Shown here piece by piece: positions 7,710 to 15,639 of a stretch of DNA of 64,000 nucleotides (position 1 is the stretch's first letter; each line of letters opens with the position of its first letter). Source of the DNA: an uncultured Bacilli bacterium (GTDB lineage Bacteria > Bacillota_I > Bacilli_A > RF39 > UBA660); NCBI GenBank assembly GCA_944358375.1, contig CALVQT010000002.1, positions 124,001 to 188,000 of the forward strand, given 5' to 3'. The translations under genes and the position numbers were made by a program. Below the pieces are notes generated by a model that ran no database searches, had not been told where the DNA came from, and saw only the letters and a list, made by a program, of their open reading frames with translations.

Positions 7710-8384
7710 GTGCAAACTAAAGGAATAGATAATAAAGATAATTCTCTTGATGTATTACATATGGAAACTCTTATTAGTGCCTTAAATAATATAAAAAATA
7801 AAGTTAATCAGGGCATTAAAGAAGAAAAGTATACTTATAGTAAAAATAAATTAATTAATGTTATTAGTGGTACAATATTTTTAAGTAGTAATTTATTGGT
7901 TGGTCTTTTTTTACCTGAATTAATTGGATTATCATTAATTTCTAGTGGTGTTTTATTTGGATCGTTATGTATAAATAGTATAATTGAGTCATATTTGGCA
8001 AGAAAAAATATAAAAAGTTTAAATAATAAATTATTATTTTTTAATGCTGAAATTGAAAATAATTATGAAAAATTAATTGAATTAAAACTACGAACTAAAA
8101 AAGAAGAAAAAACTAATAATAGAGATTATAAGCATACAATAGTAGATGTATATAAGAAAGACTTATTATTTGATATATGTGATATTAATAAGAAAAAATT
8201 ATTTGCGTTAAATAATGATAATAAACTATGTGAATATTTAGAAAGACAAAATTATTCTCAAAAAGAAATTGAACTAATGACTGAAATTATAGAAAAAGAA
8301 GAAGCAATATGTGTGGCACAAGCTAATGAACAAATTGCCCAAAGGCATTATGGATTATCTAGAAAAGCTAAAAATCTTTATTAA
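7710..8384 (+). CDS. Unknown protein with two central membrane helices
   Basis: A 224-residue protein that I do not recognise. It has an N-terminal polar helical segment (about 1-45), two closely spaced hydrophobic helices (about residues 50-92, a hairpin), then a long charged helical C-terminal region rich in Lys/Glu (residues 100-224), likely coiled. The start is GTG at 7710, with GTGGGGA upstream. It is a single-gene unit with its own promoter and terminator. The helix / membrane hairpin / helix layout resembles the small membrane proteins at 37744-38583 but is longer. No enzymatic motif is visible. Confidence 0.6.
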   Translation: MQTKGIDNKDNSLDVLHMETLISALNNIKNKVNQGIKEEKYTYSKNKLINVISGTIFLSSNLLVGLFLPELIGLSLISSGVLFGSLCINSIIESYLARKNIKSLNNKLLFFNAEIENNYEKLIELKLRTKKEEKTNNRDYKHTIVDVYKKDLLFDICDINKKKLFALNNDNKLCEYLERQNYSQKEIELMTEIIEKEEAICVAQANEQIAQRHYGLSRKAKNLY

Positions 8385-8402
8385 AAATAAAGATTTTTTT
8401 TA
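8372..8402 (+). terminator. Terminator
   Basis: AAATCTTTATT (8372-8382) pairs perfectly with 8386-8396 across a three-base loop, followed by a T run. It includes the stop codon of the 7710 gene. Confidence 0.88.
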
Positions 8403-8456
8403 AAAAGTAGTGTTATATTTGTTTTGTGTCAATAATATTAATAGAAGGAATTTTTC

Positions 8457-8485
8457 TTGACAAATATTATAAATTTAAATAATAT
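8457..8485 (+). promoter_or_regulatory. Promoter of topA
   Basis: TTGACA (8457-8462), 17-base spacer, TAATAT (8480-8485), about 30 bases before the topA start. Confidence 0.78.
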
Positions 8486-8514
8486 TATTAAATGAAAGCG
8501 GGAGATTGAAATAT

Positions 8515-10533
8515 ATGGAAAATTTAGTAATTGTAGAAAGTCCTAGCAAAAGTCATACTATTGAAAAATATTTAGGTAATAATTATAAAGTTTTATCTTC
8601 TAAAGGTCATATTAGAGACTTATCAACGACTGGTAAATATGGTCTTGGAGTCGATCTTGAAGATAATTTTAAGCCTAATTATACTATTATTAATGGTAAA
8701 TCCAAACTTGTAAGTGAATTAAAAAAAGAAGCTAAATCAGCAAGTAATGTTATATTAGCAACTGATCCAGATCGAGAGGGTGAAGCTATTAGTTGGCATT
8801 TAAAAGAAACTCTTGGATTAAAAGATGGTAATTATGGACGAGTTGTGTTTAATGAAATTACAGAGCCAGCTATAAAAGAAGCATTTAAGCATCCAAGAAA
8901 TATTGATGAACAATTAGTTCATAGTCAGGAGTCAAGACGCATTTTAGATAGAATTATAGGATTTAGACTTAGTAAATTAATGCAAAATAAAACAGATGGT
9001 AAAAGTGCAGGAAGAGTTCAAAGTGTTGCTCTTAAATTAATAGTTGATAGGGAAAGAGAAATACAGGCATTTGTACCTGAGGAATATTATACAATTCAAA
9101 CTGATTTTAACGATTTTAAAGCAGAATTAAAAAAATATAAAAATAAAGACATAAAAATAAAGAGTGCTAATGAAGCAAATGAAATTATTTCTAAATTATC
9201 TAATGCTTATAATATAGCTAAAGTTGATAAAAAACTTAAAAATAAAAAAAGTAAGCCACCATTTACAACTAGTACATTAACTCAAATGGCTTCAATTAAA
9301 TATGGATATCCAGCAAGTAAAACTATGGCAATTGCTCAAAAATTATATGAGGGTATTAATATTGGAAGCGAAACGGTTGGATTAATTTCATATATGAGAA
9401 CTGATTCTATTAGACTTTCTGATATATTTGTGGGTGATACTAAAAAATATATAATTAGTAATTATGGTAAAGAATATATAGGTAGTATTAAGAAAAGCAA
9501 AAATAATGAAAATGTTCAAGATGCTCATGAGGCCATAAGACCTACTAGTATATTAAGAGAACCAAATGAATTAAAAAAATATTTAAAGCCTGAAGAATAT
9601 AAATTATATAATTTAATATATGTTAGAACTTTATCATCACTTATGGCAGATGCAAAAATAGAAGCAACCAGTGTTGATTTAGAAAATAGGGATTATATGT
9701 TTAAGGCAAATGGACAGGTTTATGTTTTTGATGGGTATTTAAAAGTATATAAAGAATTTGAAGATACAGAAGATAATATCTTACCTGATTTTGCTAATTA
9801 TAAATCTAATGTAATAGTAAGTGATAAAGTTGAAAAGATACAGCATTTTACTGAGCCTAAAGCAAGATTTACAGAAGCTAAATTAATAGCTGAATTAGAA
9901 GAATTAGGTATTGGTAGACCAAGTACATATGCTAAGATTATTGATGTTTTAAAATTAAGAAAATATGTTACTATTAAAGATAAAAAGTTTTATCCAACAC
10001 CAACTGGTATAAAAGTAACTGATAAACTTCAAGAATTTTTCTCATCATTAATTAATGTTAATTATACTGCCAAAATGGAAAAAGATTTAGATTTAATTGC
10101 AGAAGGTAAATTAGTGTGGTACGAAGTATTAAAAGATTTTTATAAAGATTTTGAGCCAATATTAAAAGATGCTTTTTCCAACATGAAAAAAGATGAACCT
10201 GAATCTACTGGTGAATTATGTCCTGAATGTAATAGTCCTCTTGTTATAAGACATGGAAAATTTGGAAATTTTATTGCTTGTTCTAATTATCCAAATTGTA
10301 AATATATTAAAAAAGAAGAAAGAGAAATAAAAGAAATATGTGATTGTCCTAAATGTGGTGGAAAAATAATTGAAAAGAAAACTAAAAAAGGAAAAATATT
10401 TTATGGATGTAATAATTATCCAAATTGTAAATATGCTCTTTGGGATAAACCAACAGGAGAGATGTGCTCTAAATGTGGCAATCTTTTAGTAGAAAATAAA
10501 GGTAATATTAAGTGTAGTGAATGCAATAAATGA
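8515..10533 (+). CDS. topA: DNA topoisomerase I
   Basis: Type IA topoisomerase that relaxes negative supercoils. Start is ATG 8515 (GGGAGA upstream), not the in-frame TTG at 8506. The TOPRIM domain shows IVESPSK at the N-terminus and ATDPDREGEAI near residue 85. The catalytic tyrosine lies in LISYMRTDS near residue 295. The end of the core reads EELGIGRPSTYAKI. The C-terminal tail has three zinc-ribbon repeats: CPEC...CSNYPNC, CPKC...CNNYPNC and a degenerate third, CSKC...CSEC. 672 residues is normal for Firmicutes. It has its own promoter and no obvious terminator before the HU gene. Confidence 0.97.
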   Translation: MENLVIVESPSKSHTIEKYLGNNYKVLSSKGHIRDLSTTGKYGLGVDLEDNFKPNYTIINGKSKLVSELKKEAKSASNVILATDPDREGEAISWHLKETLGLKDGNYGRVVFNEITEPAIKEAFKHPRNIDEQLVHSQESRRILDRIIGFRLSKLMQNKTDGKSAGRVQSVALKLIVDREREIQAFVPEEYYTIQTDFNDFKAELKKYKNKDIKIKSANEANEIISKLSNAYNIAKVDKKLKNKKSKPPFTTSTLTQMASIKYGYPASKTMAIAQKLYEGINIGSETVGLISYMRTDSIRLSDIFVGDTKKYIISNYGKEYIGSIKKSKNNENVQDAHEAIRPTSILREPNELKKYLKPEEYKLYNLIYVRTLSSLMADAKIEATSVDLENRDYMFKANGQVYVFDGYLKVYKEFEDTEDNILPDFANYKSNVIVSDKVEKIQHFTEPKARFTEAKLIAELEELGIGRPSTYAKIIDVLKLRKYVTIKDKKFYPTPTGIKVTDKLQEFFSSLINVNYTAKMEKDLDLIAEGKLVWYEVLKDFYKDFEPILKDAFSNMKKDEPESTGELCPECNSPLVIRHGKFGNFIACSNYPNCKYIKKEEREIKEICDCPKCGGKIIEKKTKKGKIFYGCNNYPNCKYALWDKPTGEMCSKCGNLLVENKGNIKCSECNK

Positions 10534-10572
10534 TAAAATTCTAATAAAATGGTAAAAAACATGTAAATTTTC

Positions 10573-10600
10573 TTGCAATTTATAGTAGTTATGCTACAAT
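10573..10600 (+). promoter_or_regulatory. Promoter of HU gene
   Basis: TTGCAA (10573-10578), 16-base spacer, TACAAT (10595-10600) with extended TG. About 60 bases of leader precede the HU start. Confidence 0.7.
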
Positions 10601-10661
10601 TAATATGTAAGTATTGTACAGTAACACAACAATACTATTAAAAATATGGGAGGTAATTACT

Positions 10662-10934
10662 ATGAGTAAAACTGAATTAGTAGAATTTATTGCTGCTAAA
10701 GCAGGACTAAGTAAAGCTGATGCTACAAGAGCATTAGAAGCAACAATCGAAGGTATTACTACTGGACTTAAAAAAGAAGGAAAAGTTGCATTAGTTGGAT
10801 TTGGTACTTTTACAGCTAAAAAAAGAGCTGCTAGAGAAGGAATTAATCCATTAACTAAAGAACCACTTAAGATTCCTGCAAAAGTAGTAACTGGATTTAA
10901 AGCTGGAAGTAAATTAAAAGATGCTTTAAATTAA
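10662..10934 (+). CDS. hup: HU family nucleoid protein
   Basis: A 90-residue DNA-bending protein of the nucleoid. It begins MSKTELVEFIAAKAGLSK, has the family turn VGFGTF, and a DNA-binding beta arm (AREGINPLTKEPLKIPA) with the intercalating Pro. It ends with the usual FKAGSKLKDALN. The start is ATG 10662 with GGGAGGT at 10649-10655. The open frame extends upstream to about 10614, but that part overlaps the promoter. It is single-gene, with a strong terminator directly behind. Confidence 0.97.
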   Translation: MSKTELVEFIAAKAGLSKADATRALEATIEGITTGLKKEGKVALVGFGTFTAKKRAAREGINPLTKEPLKIPAKVVTGFKAGSKLKDALN

Positions 10935-10936
10935 TT

Positions 10937-10959
10937 AAAAAAGCCATTAGGCTTTTTTT
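10937..10959 (+). terminator. Terminator of HU gene
   Basis: AAAAAAGCC (10937-10945), loop ATTA, GGCTTTTTTT (10950-10959). Confidence 0.92.
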
Positions 10960-10962
10960 AAA

Positions 10963-11322
10963 TTAATTTAAAATAGAATATATAAATAAAATTATTAGCA
11001 ACTATTTTATAAGTATGTTGATTTTAAAATGCAATTTGATAATTTAAAAATACAAATAATAAAAGTAAATAAAGTATATGACAAATATAAATTATATGAG
11101 ATATATTATCTAGGATTATATATTTTAATTATGGATAAATGATTATAGTATTTAATCAAATAGTATATTTTATTTTCTAGTTTAATGTATTAATATTAAT
11201 TATTATTTTAATGTATTATGAATTTTTTAGATTTTTGAGAAGTAAAATATTTTAATTTAAAATTTTATATTGAGAAATATAGTTTTTATAATACTTTTAT
11301 GAGAAAATTTATTTAAAAATTG
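10963..11322. other. AT-rich intergenic region, no gene recognised
   Basis: About 360 bases between the HU terminator and the ileS promoter. It is almost pure A/T with stops in all frames. I see no tRNA-like fold, repeat or conserved box. Confidence 0.6.
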
Positions 11323-11351
11323 TTGACAATCATATATATTAGGTTTATAAT
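11323..11351 (+). promoter_or_regulatory. Promoter of ileS T-box transcript
   Basis: Consensus promoter: TTGACA (11323-11328), 17-base spacer, TATAAT (11346-11351). Transcription should start near 11358, just before the T-box leader. Confidence 0.9.
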
Positions 11352-11364
11352 TGCTATATTCAAA

Positions 11365-11560
11365 CAGATGACGAAGAGGGTATGTAATGGTTATTTAAGA
11401 GAGGTAATGTTAGGTGAAAATTACTAATATAAAATTACATATAAATCACTTCTGATGTTGCTTATGGATAAGATAAGCACGCTTTAAGGCGTTATTAAAT
11501 CAAGTAAAATAAAGGATGGTACCGTTGTTTATTTCAACTCCTTGTACCATCTTTTTTATT
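11365..11560 (+). promoter_or_regulatory. T-box leader, isoleucine specific
   Basis: T-box riboswitch that reads uncharged tRNA-Ile and controls ileS by antitermination. In stem I, GAAG (11373-11376) pairs with CTTC (11449-11452), and ATGTAAT (11382-11388) with ATTACAT (11435-11441). The internal loop between these helices holds ATC, the Ile specifier, at 11445-11447. The T-box proper is GGATGGTACCG (11514-11524). Its TGGT pairs with the ACCA end of tRNA-Ile. The competing terminator is GATGGTAC (11515-11522) with GTACCATC (11544-11551) followed by a T run. Parts are read directly; pairing is by eye. Confidence 0.9.
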
Positions 11561-11578
11561 TTGAAGGAGAGGAAGAAT

Positions 11579-14500
11579 ATGGAAAAATTTAAGAGTTTAT
11601 CAAAAAGTTCTGTTGAAGAGAATGAGCAAAAAATATTAAATAGTTGGAAAAAAATGGACATATTAAATAAAACTATTGAAAATAGAGATAAATGTCCATA
11701 TTTTGTATTTTATGATGGACCTGCTACTGCAAATGGACACCCAGGACTTCATCATATGGTTGCTAAGTTTTTAAAAGATACTTTTTGCAAGTATAAAACT
11801 ATGCAGGGATACAAGGTTTTAAGAAAAGTTGGATGGGATACGCATGGATTACCTGTTGAGCTTGAAGTTGAAAAATCACTTGGGTTTACAAATAAGGGTG
11901 ATATAGAAAAATATGGTATTGAAAAATTTAATAAAAAATGTAAGGAATCAGTTAGAAAGAACGAAAAAACTTTTACTGATCTTACTGATAAGATGGGACA
12001 ATTTATTGATACTGAAAATCCTTATGTAACATATAATAATGATTATATTGAAACTGAATGGTGGATACTTAAAAAATTTTTTGATGAAGGATTATTTTAT
12101 GAAGGAAGTAAAATATTACCTTTTTGTACTAGATGTGGTACTGGACTTGCGTCTCATGAAGTAGCTCAAGGATATAAAGAAGTTGATGTTGATAGTGTAA
12201 TTGTTCCTATGAAATTAAAAGATAAAGATGCATATTTCCTAGTATGGACTACAACACCATGGACATTAATTGCTAATGTAGGCCTTTGTGTTCATCCAAA
12301 TTATGAGTATGTTGAAGTAAAATCTAAAGGATATACATTTATACTTGCTAAAGCATTATTAAATCAAGTATTAGGTGAAGATGTTGAAATAATTAAAGAA
12401 TATAAAGGTAGTGATTTAGAATACATTGAATATGAACAATTATTACCATTTTTAACAATCAATAAAAAAGCATTTTTTGTATGTTGTGATGAATATGTTA
12501 CTGTTGAAGATGGAACTGGTATTGTACATTTGGCACCAGCATTTGGGGCGGATGATGCATTAGTAGGGAAGAAGTATGATTTACCATATGTAAATCCAGT
12601 AGGAGAAGATGGATGTTATACTGAAGGACCTTATGCTGGTATGAATGTCTTTGACGCTGATAAAGAAGTAATTAAATATTTAAAAGAAAATGATAAATTA
12701 TTTAAAAAGATAAAATTCAAACATAATTATCCTCATTGTTGGAGGTGTGGTACTCCTTTATTATACTATTCAAAACCAAGTTATTACTTAGCAGTAACTA
12801 AAATTAAAGATAAAATAATTGAAGAAAATAATAAAGTGAACTGGTTCCCATCTTATGTAGGAGAAAAAAGATTTGGGAATTGGTTATTGAATATGAATGA
12901 TTGGGCAATATCAAGAAATAGATATTGGGGAACTCCGCTACCTTTATGGATATGTGAATGCGGACATCAAGAAATGATTGGAAGCAGAGAAGAATTAATT
13001 GAAAAATCCATTGAAGATATAGATAATTCTATCGATCTACACAGACCATATGTAGATGATATTCATATTAAATGTCCTAAATGTGGTAAGTTAATGAATA
13101 GAACTGATTGTGTTATAGATTGTTGGTTTGATTCAGGATCAATGCCATTTAGTCAATATCATTATCCATTTGAAAATAAAGAATTATGGAATACTCAATT
13201 TCCAGCAGATTTTATTTGTGAAGGAATTGATCAAACAAGAGGTTGGTTTTATACATTATTGGTAATATCTGTTTTTGTAACAGGAAAATCACCATTTAAG
13301 AATGTTTTAGTAAATGATTTACTTTTAGATAAAGATGGTAAAAAAATGAGTAAATCTAAAGGAAATATTGTAGAACCATTTACTACTATGAAAACATTTG
13401 GAGCAGATGCAGTTAGATGGTATTTACCATATGTAAGTCCAGTATGGACACCATTAAAATTTGATATCGATGGTGTTAAAGAAATTAATTCTAAATTCTT
13501 TAATACATTAAAAAATACATATACATTTTTTGAAATGTATGCTAATACTGATGAAGTTGATCCAAGAACATTTGATTTAAATTATAATGATCTTGAAGAT
13601 ATAGATAAATGGTTACTTTCTAAATATAATAATTTGGTATTGAATGTTACTAAAGTTATGGATGTATATGATGTAAATAAAGCTGTTCATTACATTCAAT
13701 ATTTTGTATGTGAAGAGTTGTCAAATTGGTATATTAGAAGAAATAGAAGAAGATTTTGGGGTAGTAAATTAGATAATTCTAAGATGGCTGTATATAAAAC
13801 CACTTATGATGTATTGGTTGGATTATGTAAATTAATTGCACCAATTTCACCATTTATTTCAGAAGAAATATATAGAAATTTAACTAATGAAAAAAGTGTT
13901 CATTTAGCAGATTTTCCAAAATCTAATAAGAAACTTATCGATAATAAATTAGAAGAAAAAATGGATTTAGTTATTGAATTAATAAGCAGTGCTAGAAATA
14001 TAAGAGAAGAGGCTAAAATTAAGGTTAGACAACCTATTAGTGAAGTAATATTTGAAAGCAAATATAAAAAAGAGTTAGGTGGATTTGAAGATTTATTTAA
14101 AGAAGAATTAAATGTTAAGAATGTTGTTTGGGCAAATGATATGTCTAAATATGTAAGCATTGAATATAAACCTAATTTTAAAGAAGTTGGAAAATTATTA
14201 GGAAGTAATATGAGTAAATTTAGTGAATATTTAAAAAATATTACTAAAGAAGATATAAAAGTGTTTGAAAGTGGTAATTTACATCTTACATTTGATGGAA
14301 TTGATTATTTAATAGATTCCAGTTATGTGATTAAGAATATTAAAGCAAAAGAAGGCTATAATGCTGTTATGTTAAATTACAAAATAGTAGCTATTAATTC
14401 AACTTTAACGCAAGATTTAATTAATGAAGGTATTGCTCGTGAAATAGTTTCTAAGGTACAAAATTTAAGAAAATCTAGTAACTTTAATATAACTGATAGA

Positions 14501-14671
14501 ATCGAAATTAAATATAATGGTCCAAAAGAAATTAAAAATTCTATTAAAGCATTTAAAAAATATATTATGTCTGAAACATTAGCATTAAAATTAATAGAAG
14601 ATGAAGATATTAAAGACATTATAAAAATTAATGATTATGATATGAAAGTAGAAATAAAACAGGTTAAATAG
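11579..14671 (+). CDS. ileS: Isoleucyl-tRNA synthetase, type 2 (IleRS2-like)
   Basis: Charges tRNA-Ile. It has 1030 residues from ATG 11579 (GAAGGAGAGG upstream), longer than E. coli-type IleRS1 (about 940). Motifs in order: DGPATANGHPGLHHM (residues 46-60), WDTHGLPVE, editing domain, DWAISRNRYWGTPLPLW, and KMSKS in DGKKMSKSKGN. ISRNRYWGTPLPLW and the lack of a C-terminal zinc finger fit the eukaryote-like type 2 class that also includes MupA. The class I signature that should read HxGH instead reads G-L-H-H (residues 56-59). Type 2 enzymes are typically insensitive to mupirocin. Expression is controlled by the T-box at 11365-11560. The gene ends exactly where the convergent sigK-like gene ends. 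Confidence 0.95.
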   Translation: MEKFKSLSKSSVEENEQKILNSWKKMDILNKTIENRDKCPYFVFYDGPATANGHPGLHHMVAKFLKDTFCKYKTMQGYKVLRKVGWDTHGLPVELEVEKSLGFTNKGDIEKYGIEKFNKKCKESVRKNEKTFTDLTDKMGQFIDTENPYVTYNNDYIETEWWILKKFFDEGLFYEGSKILPFCTRCGTGLASHEVAQGYKEVDVDSVIVPMKLKDKDAYFLVWTTTPWTLIANVGLCVHPNYEYVEVKSKGYTFILAKALLNQVLGEDVEIIKEYKGSDLEYIEYEQLLPFLTINKKAFFVCCDEYVTVEDGTGIVHLAPAFGADDALVGKKYDLPYVNPVGEDGCYTEGPYAGMNVFDADKEVIKYLKENDKLFKKIKFKHNYPHCWRCGTPLLYYSKPSYYLAVTKIKDKIIEENNKVNWFPSYVGEKRFGNWLLNMNDWAISRNRYWGTPLPLWICECGHQEMIGSREELIEKSIEDIDNSIDLHRPYVDDIHIKCPKCGKLMNRTDCVIDCWFDSGSMPFSQYHYPFENKELWNTQFPADFICEGIDQTRGWFYTLLVISVFVTGKSPFKNVLVNDLLLDKDGKKMSKSKGNIVEPFTTMKTFGADAVRWYLPYVSPVWTPLKFDIDGVKEINSKFFNTLKNTYTFFEMYANTDEVDPRTFDLNYNDLEDIDKWLLSKYNNLVLNVTKVMDVYDVNKAVHYIQYFVCEELSNWYIRRNRRRFWGSKLDNSKMAVYKTTYDVLVGLCKLIAPISPFISEEIYRNLTNEKSVHLADFPKSNKKLIDNKLEEKMDLVIELISSARNIREEAKIKVRQPISEVIFESKYKKELGGFEDLFKEELNVKNVVWANDMSKYVSIEYKPNFKEVGKLLGSNMSKFSEYLKNITKEDIKVFESGNLHLTFDGIDYLIDSSYVIKNIKAKEGYNAVMLNYKIVAINSTLTQDLINEGIAREIVSKVQNLRKSSNFNITDRIEIKYNGPKEIKNSIKAFKKYIMSETLALKLIEDEDIKDIIKINDYDMKVEIKQVK

Positions 14672-15373
14672 TTAAATATTATTATTTCTAATAAATTCTC
14701 TGAGCATTTTAATTAATGCTCTTTTTTCTATTCTAGAAACATAACTCCTGGATATATGCATTTTTTTAGCTATTTCTTTTTGTGTTTTTTCTTCAGTGTT
14801 ACATATTCCATATCTCATTTTAATTATTTCAAGTTCTCTTTTATTTAAAACATTTAGATATTTTTCTAAATATTTTATATTATCTTTAAATTCAATTTTA
14901 TCATCTGTAGATTCTGTTTGTCCTGCAATTACATCTATTAAAGATATTTCATCACCATCTTTATCATGAGCAATTATATCATTTAAACTAATTGTATTAT
15001 TATATTTTTTATTACTTCTAAAATACATTAATATTTCATTTTCAGCACATTTAGCAGCATATGTAGTGAGTTTAACACCACGCTCTTTATTATAAGAATC
15101 TATTCCTTTTATTAATCCAATAGTACCAATACTAATTAGATCATCTGCTGAGGTATTTTTACTTTCATATTTTTTAACTATATGAGCAACTAATCTTAAA
15201 TTATGCTCTATAAGCTTATTTCTAGCCATTTTGTTGCCCTTTAATAGCTCCTCAATATAATAATTTTCTTCTTCTTCACTAAGAGGATTTTCAAATACTC
15301 CAAGACTATAACTAGTAGTTAATATTTTTAAATTAAGTATATAATTTTTAATTTTATTTAATAAGTTTTTCAT
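14672..15373 (-). CDS. sigK: Sporulation sigma factor, SigK-like
   Basis: A 233-residue sigma-70 family factor. Region 2 contains NPLSEEEENYYI, MARNKLIEHNLRLVAHIVKK, DDLISIGTIGLIKGIDSYN, and KLTTYAAKCAENEILMYFRS. This pattern, with DLISIGTIGLIK and ISLIDV further on, is closest to mother-cell sigma-K (and sigma-E). Region 4 ends EIAKKMHISRSYVSRIEKRA. About 20 residues precede the conserved start and resemble the pro-sequence of pro-sigma-K. The gene is uninterrupted (no skin-like element). There is no clear ribosome binding site before the ATG. It converges on ileS with no gap. The K rather than E assignment is by eye. Confidence 0.82.
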   Translation of the reverse strand: MKNLLNKIKNYILNLKILTTSYSLGVFENPLSEEEENYYIEELLKGNKMARNKLIEHNLRLVAHIVKKYESKNTSADDLISIGTIGLIKGIDSYNKERGVKLTTYAAKCAENEILMYFRSNKKYNNTISLNDIIAHDKDGDEISLIDVIAGQTESTDDKIEFKDNIKYLEKYLNVLNKRELEIIKMRYGICNTEEKTQKEIAKKMHISRSYVSRIEKRALIKMLREFIRNNNI

Positions 15374-15565
15374 ATTAAATTATATTTCAATATTTGATAA
15401 TTATTCTTTATATTTTATTAACATATTTTTAATGTAAAGCGAACAAATAAAAATAAAAAATTAAAAATTCCCATAAATAAAAGGATAAATGTTTTTAATT
15501 GCCGAAATTTCAAAAAAAGTGTTTACATATAAATTCTTTTTTTAAAAAAAATGAAACAAAAAACA

Positions 15566-15594
15566 TTTACATTTAATCTAAAATATATTAATAT
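15566..15594 (+). promoter_or_regulatory. Promoter of nrdD operon
   Basis: TTTACA (15566-15571), 17-base spacer, TAATAT (15589-15594). I looked for a paired NrdR box upstream and did not find a convincing one. Confidence 0.6.
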
Positions 15595-15639
15595 GTAATT
15601 AAGTTAGAAAAATACTAACATATGAAAGGTGAGGTAAAT

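Noticed and set aside
14672..15373. Skin-type insertion in sigK
   Set aside because: The reading frame is continuous from pro-sequence-like N-terminus through region 4.
15450..15565. NrdR operator before nrdD
   Set aside because: The AT-rich segment has ATGTTT/AAACAT-like pieces but no pair fitting the NrdR box well.
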